Positions 57,596-64,000 of a stretch of DNA of 64,000 nucleotides are shown here, piece after piece. This DNA is from Marispirochaeta aestuarii (lineage in GTDB: Bacteria > Spirochaetota > Spirochaetia > JC444 > Marispirochaetaceae). The position numbers and the translations under genes are program-made. The stretch spans positions 1 through 64,000 of the forward strand of contig NZ_MWQY01000002.1 of assembly GCF_002087085.1 (NCBI RefSeq), in the 5' to 3' direction. Each line of letters opens with the position of its first letter. The first letter of the stretch is position 1. The notes under the pieces are model-generated. The model worked only from the letters and a program-made list of their open reading frames with translations. It did no database searches and had not been told where the DNA came from.

Positions 57596-58834
57596 ATGAT
57601 TCAGACACAGATGAATCATAAAGAGCTGATAACGCCCAACACTACAGCCCAGATATACAATATTATCCGCAGCAACGGCGAAATAAACAGAATGGACATA
57701 ACGCGGCTCAGCGGGGTCTCAAAGTCCACAATATCACTCCAGATAAACAAGCTTATCAAGCTCGGCCTGATAGAAGAAAAGACTCCCCCCGACAGCAGCC
57801 AGCGCAAGTTGAAGCTGCAGATCCGGGGAGACCTCGGGTTCGTAGCAGGGGTGTTCCTGGGCATCACCAAGCTCAGCATCATCATCTTCAACCTGGACCT
57901 GAGAATCGAGTGCGAAAAGGTCCACTACTTTGATTCCATAAGCGATCCGGAAGAATGCAACCGACAGATCATTCAGCAGCTGAAAGATCTCTGCAGGGAC
58001 AATGGAATCGAGCGACTCTGGGGAATCGGCATAGGCTTTCCCTTTCCCGTCAATTTCCGGGACGGAAAGCCCGACTCTCCGCCGAATGTTCCGCTGTGGC
58101 ACGATTATCCCCTGCGACGCATCTACGAAAAGGAGTTCGGCTGTCCCGTCCTGATCGATAACGACGTAAACGTCATGGCCCTGGGAGAAGGACATAAAGG
58201 CTGCACCACCGAAGAATCGGATTTTCTCTTTGTAAAAGTGGGTACGGGAATAGGAGCCGGCCTGATTGTGGACGGCAAGATATACCGGGGGGCCAAGGGC
58301 TGCGCCGGAGACATAGGACACATCGAGGTGGACGGCAGTAATGTCCGCTGCCACTGCGGAAACAAGGGCTGCCTCGAGGCGGTGGCCGGAGGAAAAGCCC
58401 TGGCAGCCAGAGCCACGGAAATCGCCGCAAAGAACGAGAGTCCCTACCTGAAGGAGCTGCTGACACGGAATCAGCAACTCAGTGCGATGGATATAAACAA
58501 CGGCGCCATTGCCGGAGACCTCTCCTGCATTCAGCTGATAAAAGAAGCCGGGACGGTTATTGGAAGTGTCCTGGCCAAGCTGGTCAGTTTTTTCAACCCC
58601 TCCTCCATTGTGATCGGCGGCGGATTATCGGCCTTCGGAAACCTTTTTGTCGGCGCAATGCGGGAAGCCGTAATCCGGCGCTCCCTCCACCTTGCAACCT
58701 TTGAACTGAATGTGTGCATTTCCGAACTGAAGGACAAATCCGGCCCCACCGGGGCGGGGACCCTCATAATTGATCATATCTTCTCGTCCCAGGAGTTTAC
58801 CAGTACCATAAAAAGAAACCTCAGGGCTGGATAA
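57596..58834 (+). CDS. ROK family transcriptional regulator (NagC/XylR-like)
   Basis: A 412-residue sugar-sensing repressor. The ATG at 57596 follows AGGGGAAGGA. Residues ~15-62 form the winged helix (TTAQIYNIIRSNGEINRMDITRLSGVSKSTISLQINKLIKLGLIEE in pieces). The ROK sugar-binding domain has LFVKVGTGIGAGLIVDGKIYRGAKGCAGDIGHIEVDG and the zinc motif CHCGNKGCLEAVAGG. It is divergent from the ABC sugar operon and is its likely regulator, with the imported sugar or its phosphate as effector. Confidence 0.92.
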   Translation: MIQTQMNHKELITPNTTAQIYNIIRSNGEINRMDITRLSGVSKSTISLQINKLIKLGLIEEKTPPDSSQRKLKLQIRGDLGFVAGVFLGITKLSIIIFNLDLRIECEKVHYFDSISDPEECNRQIIQQLKDLCRDNGIERLWGIGIGFPFPVNFRDGKPDSPPNVPLWHDYPLRRIYEKEFGCPVLIDNDVNVMALGEGHKGCTTEESDFLFVKVGTGIGAGLIVDGKIYRGAKGCAGDIGHIEVDGSNVRCHCGNKGCLEAVAGGKALAARATEIAAKNESPYLKELLTRNQQLSAMDINNGAIAGDLSCIQLIKEAGTVIGSVLAKLVSFFNPSSIVIGGGLSAFGNLFVGAMREAVIRRSLHLATFELNVCISELKDKSGPTGAGTLIIDHIFSSQEFTSTIKRNLRAG

Positions 58835-58836
58835 AA

Positions 58837-59748
58837 ATGCAGGAAGGTATTCTCCGATTCTTCAGCAGGATATCCACTCCCGGACTCGACGCCCTCGCCG
58901 AGGGAATCACCATGCTGGGGGAGCAGTACCTTTTTATCGCGGTTATAACCCTTGTCTTCTGGAACATCTCCAAAAAGGCGGGACTGCTTCTCGCCTTCAG
59001 CTACCTGACATCCGCCCTGGTCAACGTCGGGGTAAAGGTTCTGGTACGGGCTCCGAGACCCTTCGAGATCCTTGCGGACATCGAGGGTAAACGGGTGCAT
59101 ACGGCCACGGGATACTCCTTTCCAAGCGGCCACACCCAGGGGGCAGCCGGATTCCTGACTGCCGCGGCCCTGCTGCTGCGCAGGTTCTGGTTCAGCTGTT
59201 TCGCATTTATGCTTATGCTCCTCATAGCCCTGAGCAGGGTGTACCTGGGCGTCCACTGGCCGCTTGATGTTATCGCCGGGCTTCTTCTCGGTGTACTGAG
59301 CGCCTGGGGAACATTCCGCCTTCTGGAACCCATGCTGAACGATCCCCCCAGACTGCAGTCTATCCTTCTCCGGGGAATTTCACTTATCGTCACACTCACC
59401 CTTGCCCTCTTCGTCCTGGAGAAAACAGGAAGCCTGGATCCCGTAAAGATACGGGATTTTTACAAGCTCTCCGGCACGGCCGCGGGGGCCATGGCGGGCT
59501 GCATTCTGGAAATGCGGCTGATTAATTTCAAAACGGAGGCCAGCGCTATACGGAAGACACTGCGTTACCTCCTGGGGCTCGCTGTCGCTTTACTGCTCCT
59601 CGCAGGCCTCAAAACGATACTCCCCGACGACAACTGTTTCGCCTTTCTGCGATACCTTGCAGTATCCCTGTGGCTGATCTTCCTGTTCCCCTGGGCGGGG
59701 GTAAAGGCAGGGCTTTTTTATTCAGCGCTTTTGGAGAAAGATCCATGA
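58837..59748 (+). CDS. PAP2-family membrane phosphatase
   Basis: A 303-residue integral membrane phosphatase. The three conserved motifs are KVLVRAPRP (Lys67-Pro75), PSGH (97-100) and SRVYLGVHWPLD (Ser133-Asp144). Hydrophobic helices flank them, and a further 4-5 segments follow in the C-terminal half. Substrates in the family are phosphatidic acid, undecaprenyl diphosphate or lipid-A phosphates. It starts two bases after the ROK stop with no separate promoter, so it may be transcribed with it. The next gene's ATG overlaps its stop. Confidence 0.9.
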   Translation: MQEGILRFFSRISTPGLDALAEGITMLGEQYLFIAVITLVFWNISKKAGLLLAFSYLTSALVNVGVKVLVRAPRPFEILADIEGKRVHTATGYSFPSGHTQGAAGFLTAAALLLRRFWFSCFAFMLMLLIALSRVYLGVHWPLDVIAGLLLGVLSAWGTFRLLEPMLNDPPRLQSILLRGISLIVTLTLALFVLEKTGSLDPVKIRDFYKLSGTAAGAMAGCILEMRLINFKTEASAIRKTLRYLLGLAVALLLLAGLKTILPDDNCFAFLRYLAVSLWLIFLFPWAGVKAGLFYSALLEKDP

Positions 59749-60857
59749 AAGAAGAGGACGTACAGAACAGAATAGAATCCCTGTTCAGGAATCAGGTACG
59801 GAACGACGGGAGAGTAAAAAACGCATATCTGCTGGTAGACTCGGATAAACTGAACATTCACCTGAATGCCGCAGCAGGAACAACGGATGGATCAAAAGCA
59901 CATATCGGGCAGCCCAACCACCTTGCCAGCGTGGGAAAACTCTTCACCGCCGCACTGATCGGTATTCTCCACGAGAGGGGTCAGCTTGATTATGATGATC
60001 CTGTCGGCAGATATCTCGATGCCGATCTGATGAGGAGCCTGCATGTCTTCAAAGGCAAGGATTATTCGGACCAGATTACGATCAGGCATCTCCTGATGCA
60101 GACCTCCGGCCTGAATGACGTGTTCTATCATCTCTGGAAAAAGAAAATGGAAAACCCCGATTTCAGAATCAGCCCGCGGGGGGCGATAATCTGGGGCAAG
60201 GAGAATTTACAGCCGAAAGCCGTACCCGGCGGAAGGCATTTTTACACCGACACAAACTATTTTCTGCTGGGATTAATTATCGAGAGTATAACGAAAAAAG
60301 GATTTCATGAGGTCATGCATGAACTGATTTTCAAGCCCCTGGACATGGAGCATGCGTGGCTTTACGGACTGTCAGAACCTGAAACGGCCTCCGATTATCC
60401 CACGGCACGACTGTATATCAAAGGGCACGATCTGCTTTCCATTGAAGGTATTCATGAAATCGATTATGCAGGAGGCAGCGTGATCGCCCCCTTAAAAGAT
60501 TTTCTCAGCTTCATGAAGGCTCTGGTCGGTCACCGGATCGTGAAAAAGGAAACCCTGGACAGAATGATCGAGGATGATATTCCCATGGGATTTCCGATTC
60601 TGGGATTCAACTACGGGTATTCCATCTGGAAAACAGGGACAATCCCCCTGATCCTGCCCAGGGAATATTATTGCTGGGGCTGTGTCGGCGTAACCGGTGC
60701 ATTCATGTTCTATCACCCGGGGACCGAGTCCTTCATCATCGGAACCTTCAATGACTTTTCCTGGCGCGGAAAAGCCCTGAGGTTTATGGCCGGAAAGGTG
60801 ATAAAGGAACTGCTGCAGTACCAGGAGAAAAAAGGCATCAAGACATCATATTCTTGA
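59745..60857 (+). CDS. Serine hydrolase, beta-lactamase/D-aminopeptidase family
   Basis: A 370-residue class C-like serine hydrolase. The start is the ATG at 59745, overlapping the PAP2 stop (ATGA). The nucleophile motif is SVGK at 62-65 (HLASVGKLFTAALIG). The Tyr motif is YTDTNYFLLGLIIE, a common YxD variant. There is no signal peptide, so a cytoplasmic esterase or peptidase role is more likely than beta-lactam resistance. Context with PAP2 hints at envelope or lipid metabolism but is weak. Confidence 0.85.
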   Translation: MKEEDVQNRIESLFRNQVRNDGRVKNAYLLVDSDKLNIHLNAAAGTTDGSKAHIGQPNHLASVGKLFTAALIGILHERGQLDYDDPVGRYLDADLMRSLHVFKGKDYSDQITIRHLLMQTSGLNDVFYHLWKKKMENPDFRISPRGAIIWGKENLQPKAVPGGRHFYTDTNYFLLGLIIESITKKGFHEVMHELIFKPLDMEHAWLYGLSEPETASDYPTARLYIKGHDLLSIEGIHEIDYAGGSVIAPLKDFLSFMKALVGHRIVKKETLDRMIEDDIPMGFPILGFNYGYSIWKTGTIPLILPREYYCWGCVGVTGAFMFYHPGTESFIIGTFNDFSWRGKALRFMAGKVIKELLQYQEKKGIKTSYS

Positions 60858-60882
60858 CATCAGAACATTATCAATGTAAATT
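60854..60882 (+). promoter_or_regulatory. Promoter of vapBC
   Basis: TTGACA (60854-60859), a 17-base spacer and TAAATT (60877-60882). The ATG of the antitoxin gene is only seven bases past the -10, so the mRNA would start at or next to the first codon. Confidence 0.7.
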
Positions 60883-60888
60883 CTGTCC

Positions 60889-61137
60889 ATGAGAACAACT
60901 TTGACAATAGAGGACGATGTGGCCGCAATGATACGAAGGATACAAAGGCGGGATCAGAAACCCTTCAAGGTTGTGGTTAATGATCTGCTGCGCAAAGGCC
61001 TGGTGGAAAGCAGTCAGCAGGCTGAGGAACATCGGCACTATTCCACCCCGGAATTGAGCTCCGGTCCCTGCCGTTTTGCAGACCTTGATAACATTTCAGA
61101 AATTCTCGCAGTAGCAGAGCGTGAGGATTACTCTTGA
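60889..61137 (+). CDS. vapB: VapB-type antitoxin
   Basis: An 82-residue ribbon-helix-helix antitoxin. The N-terminal MRTTLTIEDDVAAMIRRIQRRDQKPFKVVVNDLLRKGL is the DNA-binding half, which normally represses its own promoter. The acidic C-terminus (FADLDNISEILAVAEREDYS) would wrap the toxin. It has no ribosome-binding site, in line with a leaderless mRNA. It overlaps the toxin gene by four bases. Confidence 0.88.
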   Translation: MRTTLTIEDDVAAMIRRIQRRDQKPFKVVVNDLLRKGLVESSQQAEEHRHYSTPELSSGPCRFADLDNISEILAVAEREDYS

Positions 61138-61562
61138 TTCTGATTGATGCAGATTTGCTGATTTATGCGAGCATGAAGTCCAGCTCCAGTCATGCCGGTG
61201 CCAAAGAGTGGTTGGACGGAAAGCTCAACGGAAACGCTCCGGTGGGGATCCCCTGGGAAAGTATGCTTGCATTTCTCCGAAGCGTCACCAATCCACGGAT
61301 ATTCTCTCCTCCGGTTTCCCCGGAGGAAGCCTGGAAGGTAATCAGGTACTGGACCTCCTGCAAACCCGTATGGATTCCTCAAGCGACGGAAAATCACCTT
61401 TCCATTCTGGAAAATATTTATCGCAGCATTAAACCAGCCGCGAATCTGGTTCCTGACGCCCATCTGGCCGCCCTGTCGATGGAACACGGTCTTACGCTCT
61501 GTTCCACCGACGGTGACTTTGCAAGATTTCCGAAGCTGTCCTGGGTAAACCCGCTGGCATAA
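61134..61562 (+). CDS. vapC: VapC-type PIN-domain toxin
   Basis: A 142-residue PIN ribonuclease, in this family usually cutting tRNA or rRNA. The acidic Mg site is complete: Asp5 (ILIDADLLIYA), Glu42 (PWESMLAF), Asp108 (LVPDAHLAAL) and Asp126 or Asp128 (CSTDGDF). It starts with TTG inside the antitoxin stop (TTGA), a weak start that should keep toxin low relative to antitoxin. It converges on the MFS gene. Confidence 0.9.
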   Translation: MILIDADLLIYASMKSSSSHAGAKEWLDGKLNGNAPVGIPWESMLAFLRSVTNPRIFSPPVSPEEAWKVIRYWTSCKPVWIPQATENHLSILENIYRSIKPAANLVPDAHLAALSMEHGLTLCSTDGDFARFPKLSWVNPLA

Positions 61563-61577
61563 TTCTTCCCGAAGGCT

Positions 61578-62837
61578 TTACGCGAAATTCCTGCGACGTT
61601 CCCACACACCGAGATAGAACAACCCGAGCGCTGCCAGAGCCGCGGCGGAGCTTACCATTATCCAGACCGACGGTATGCCTGAGAGGTCGGCGATCCGGCC
61701 TCCGACGGGCGGCGAAATGCTGAATCCGAGACCGGTTACCAGGGGAAGCACGGCATTGAAACGGCCCCGATGGCTCATGGGGGTATGGTTTGAAACATAG
61801 ACACGTTCGTTGGTGACGTTGAGAACCTCACCGGTGGTCCAGATAAGAGTGGACATAAAAAAGACCCAGGGAGAGCGGGCGAAGGCCAGTATTCCAAAAC
61901 CAAAGGCAAAGAGGAGCCCCGCAACAGCCACATTGAAGATGGGGGCAAAACGCTTCATCAGAGCTACTATAGGCGTCGTCAGGATAATGACGAGAACGGC
62001 GTTCATGGTCATCAGAAAACCGAAGAGCCTGGCGCCGTCGTCACCGAACAGTTCACCCGCCTGCATTGGAAGGGCGAAGCGATGCTGAGCGTAGGCGAAA
62101 CCGTAAAAAGTAATCAGAAACGAAAAGACCAGCAGCCTGGGCCGGGAAAGAAGCGCCCGAAAGAGTCCTCCGTCAAGGGCTTTTTCCGTGGAGTCTGAAA
62201 GCATGCTCAGCTCCAGCTCTTCCCGGGACGGAAGGGTCTCGGGAATAAACACGCCAACCAGGACCAGGGCGGCACAGGCGGCGCAGGCGTTTCCCCAGAA
62301 GAGCCAGGAGGGGGCTGCAGCAAACAGGAAGCCTGCGATGAGCTGCCCGATTCCAAAGCCGAGGTTATGGCCCATGTAGATCAGGCTGAAAGCCGTCTGT
62401 CTGTTCTCCGGCCTGGTTACATCCATGCTCATGGCCTGTCTCGCCGGGTCGGTTATACCGTCGAAAAACACGGAGGCAATTACGAAACCCGCTATCATGT
62501 AGGGGTCGGAAAGAAAGCCGCAGGGAACAAACATGAGGGCGCTCAGGAACTGGGATATCATCATGACGCGCTTGCGGCCAAAGAGGTCTGTCATTTTACC
62601 GCCGATGAGATTACCCGGAACATAGGCTATGGTAGTCAGAAAGAGGATGTCCCCCGTCTCCTTCGGTGAGAGTCCGAAACGCCGGGTGAGAATCAGGGCG
62701 AGGAAGGGAAAGACAAAAATACCGGTGCCGTTCACCACTGTGGCGGTAAAAAGGGCATAGACGCTGGCAGGCAGATCCCTATAGGGGGTGGCGGCCCTCG
62801 ACAGAATATTTTTTTTAAATTCGGGAACTGGTTTCAT
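61578..62837 (-). CDS. Major facilitator superfamily transporter
   Basis: A 419-residue membrane transporter with about 12 hydrophobic segments. The ATG at 62837 is chosen because the protein then starts just before the first helix (VYALFTATVVNGTGIFVFPFLALIL); the longer open frame adds ~140 residues of unlikely, Arg-rich sequence. The motif A-type loop GGKMTDLFGRKRVMMISQ lies between helices 2 and 3, and DGITDPARQAMSMDVT and YMGHNLGFGIGQLIAGFLF follow. It resembles drug or metabolite exporters of the MFS_1 group. Substrate unknown. The ribosome-binding site is weak. Confidence 0.88.
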   Translation of the reverse strand: MKPVPEFKKNILSRAATPYRDLPASVYALFTATVVNGTGIFVFPFLALILTRRFGLSPKETGDILFLTTIAYVPGNLIGGKMTDLFGRKRVMMISQFLSALMFVPCGFLSDPYMIAGFVIASVFFDGITDPARQAMSMDVTRPENRQTAFSLIYMGHNLGFGIGQLIAGFLFAAAPSWLFWGNACAACAALVLVGVFIPETLPSREELELSMLSDSTEKALDGGLFRALLSRPRLLVFSFLITFYGFAYAQHRFALPMQAGELFGDDGARLFGFLMTMNAVLVIILTTPIVALMKRFAPIFNVAVAGLLFAFGFGILAFARSPWVFFMSTLIWTTGEVLNVTNERVYVSNHTPMSHRGRFNAVLPLVTGLGFSISPPVGGRIADLSGIPSVWIMVSSAAALAALGLFYLGVWERRRNFA

Positions 62838-63079
62838 GATTACAGGACTGTACCCGGTATGGGGTGCTTTGTTCCAGAAGTTCCATGCTGTTATGAACAG
62901 GTATTTCCGGTTTTTTACAGGTCCGGACATCTTAAAACAGCTGGACCCCCTGTTTTCCCCAGGTGATGGTACCCTGCATCTGCCTTGCCTTCCCCTTCCG
63001 TTTTCGGGTAGCCTTTGGGCATGACAGATCCCGGGCCGGTTCACCCGGCACATACGCGCGGAAACAAGGGATACCCCCG

Positions 63080-63586
63080 GTGAACCTTGTACTCTCCCTG
63101 CGGGGGGACGGTCGGCTTGAACTGCGTCCCTCGAGGGTGTTCCGTGTTCTCCTCGGAATAATCGCAGCCGTTCTCGGAACAGCCATCGCCTTTTCAGCGG
63201 CCGCGGGGGAAAATACGGCTCTGATGCCCCTTCTTCTGATGGCCGCATCCCTGCTGGCATCGCTCTACGAGGAACGCTGGATATTCTCAGCGGACGGTGG
63301 AATCGAGAGCCGTCATGGGCTGCTGTTTCTCAAGGCTGTGCGCATCTACCCGTCTGAAGAGGTGGAGAAATTTACCCTCTCCTCCTTTACCAAGGGAAAA
63401 CTGAGAGGCACCGACCCGCAGGCCCCTTCCTTTCTGCCAAGCTACCTTGTACTCGCCGTAGAAACTCGCGGGGACGGAGACCGGACGATAGAGATTCTCA
63501 GATACGCAAAAAAGGAGAGGCTCGAAACCAGAGCGGCGAAGATCGCCGGATTCTGTTCCAAGCCTCTCCTGAACAGGATCGGATAG
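63080..63586 (+). CDS. Small membrane protein, function unknown
   Basis: A 168-residue protein if it starts at GTG 63080, which follows AAGGGA; an in-frame ATG at 62963 would add a less plausible N-terminus. VLLGIIAAVLGTAIAFSAAAG and ALMPLLLMAASLLASLYEE are two membrane segments. The rest is soluble: ERWIFSADGGIESRHGLLFLKAVRIYPSEEVEKFTL, a layout like PH-type bPH2/DUF304 proteins. I do not recognise the family with confidence. It lies between a divergent MFS gene and a convergent ABC ATPase gene. Confidence 0.6.
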   Translation: MNLVLSLRGDGRLELRPSRVFRVLLGIIAAVLGTAIAFSAAAGENTALMPLLLMAASLLASLYEERWIFSADGGIESRHGLLFLKAVRIYPSEEVEKFTLSSFTKGKLRGTDPQAPSFLPSYLVLAVETRGDGDRTIEILRYAKKERLETRAAKIAGFCSKPLLNRIG

Positions 63587-63591
63587 CCTGA

Positions 63592-64000
63592 CTACTTCAG
63601 TCCTTTTGTATCCTGGTACAGGTAGCAGGCAACCTCGTGGGCGCTGTCGGTTTCCAGAAGCTCAGGAATATTCCCCTTACAGACATCCATCCTCTTCGGG
63701 CAGCGGTCGTAGAAATAGCAGCCGTGGCGCTCCCTGTCGGGGGAAGGAACATCTCCGGTCAGAATGATTCGTCTGCGCTGCCGCTCAACCTTCGGGTCCG
63801 GGATCGGCGCTGCAGAAAGCAGAGCCTGGGTATAGGGGTGCCGTGGATTCCTGTAGAGCTCCGTCGCCTCGGCGATCTCGACGATTTTTCCCAGGTACAT
63901 TACCGCGACCCGGGTGCTGATATACTCGATGACCGCCAGATCATGGGCAATAAAGAGATAGGTAAGCCCAAGATCCTTCTGCAGCTCCACCAGCAGATTC
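63592..64000 (-). CDS. Oligopeptide/dipeptide ABC transporter ATP-binding protein (partial, C-terminal part)
   Basis: The last ~136 residues of an OppF/DppF/DppD-type ATPase; the rest runs past the right edge of the window. [32 protein letters not shown] contains the His switch. [16 protein letters not shown] and the C-terminal cysteine motif ([24 protein letters not shown]) are typical of the peptide/nickel subgroup, where four Cys can bind an iron-sulfur cluster or zinc. An open frame to the edge shows that it is cut by the window and not broken. Confidence 0.92.
   Translation of the reverse strand, partial: NLLVELQKDLGLTYLFIAHDLAVIEYISTRVAVMYLGKIVEIAEATELYRNPRHPYTQALLSAAPIPDPKVERQRRRIILTGDVPSPDRERHGCYFYDRCPKRMDVCKGNIPELLETDSAHEVACYLYQDTKGLK

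Noticed and set aside
59745-60857. Beta-lactamase conferring resistance
   Set aside because: No signal peptide, and the general serine-hydrolase motifs are shared by many esterases and peptidases.
62838-63260. 140-residue N-terminal extension of the MFS protein
   Set aside because: Arg/Pro-rich with no hydrophobic or domain pattern, and it would overlap the divergent small membrane protein gene.
1-64000. CRISPR arrays, insertion sequences, rRNA genes or prophage structural genes
   Set aside because: No regularly spaced repeats, transposase, integrase, rRNA or phage head/tail genes could be seen on either strand.

Overview
The window reads as chromosomal DNA of an anaerobic or facultatively anaerobic spirochaete (Spirochaetaceae/Sediminispirochaeta-like). 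Several exported binding proteins end their signal peptides in the EGQKE/EGGKE/GGQKD style typical of that group. The gene content is that of a fermentative heterotroph: three TRAP transporters, a glycyl-radical-type enzyme with its activase, an aldehyde:ferredoxin oxidoreductase, a lactate-racemase-type protein, split transketolases and an iron alcohol dehydrogenase. This placement is an inference from sequence style, not from a marker gene.

Layout. 0-6 kb: a D-2-hydroxyacid dehydrogenase divergent from TRAP operon 1, then a DapA-type aldolase and a GntR/UTRA regulator on the minus strand. 6-13 kb: a sugar-phosphate operon (transaldolase-like protein, RpiB-type isomerase, split transketolase), an FGGY kinase and two short-chain dehydrogenases. 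13-23 kb: a LacI repressor divergent from a long operon of TRAP 2, CoA-transferase, enoyl-CoA hydratase, glycyl-radical-type enzyme and activase. 23-34 kb: a module bounded by two paralogous GntR regulators, holding TRAP 3, LarA, aldehyde:ferredoxin oxidoreductase, a fused 2-oxoacid dehydrogenase E1 and an inositol-monophosphatase-like protein. 34-45 kb: an epimerase, a third FCD-type GntR, a second split transketolase, asd, an iron alcohol dehydrogenase, an M16 lipoprotein peptidase, a membrane-anchored nuclease and a cNMP-sensor histidine kinase. At 45.7 kb lies tRNA-Pro(GGG). 46-51 kb: a visibly AT-richer island with NurA-like nuclease, HerA-like ATPase, Dam-type adenine methyltransferase and a nuclease remnant. 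51-58 kb: a ribose-type ABC sugar importer with two sugar-modifying enzymes, divergent from a ROK regulator. 58-64 kb: PAP2 phosphatase, serine hydrolase, VapBC, an MFS transporter, a small membrane protein and the end of an oligopeptide ABC ATPase.

How it works together. Most of the window is sugar-acid and polyol catabolism: each importer sits beside its own regulator and enzymes, and pentose-phosphate carbon is handled by transaldolase/transketolase-type enzymes. Regulation can be read directly in places. One 16-bp operator occurs at three promoters around the LacI gene, each time at the predicted transcription start. Stem-loops sit right after the binding-protein gene in all four transporter operons that include one, as expected if binding protein is made in excess over the membrane subunits.

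The strongest leads are (1) the HerA-NurA-Dam island, a plausible antiphage or restriction-type system, bounded by an identical 14-bp direct repeat and two copies of a structured repeat whose stem sequences differ but stay paired; and (2) a glycyl-radical-family enzyme that keeps its active-site Cys and its activase but has Ala where the radical-bearing Gly should be.
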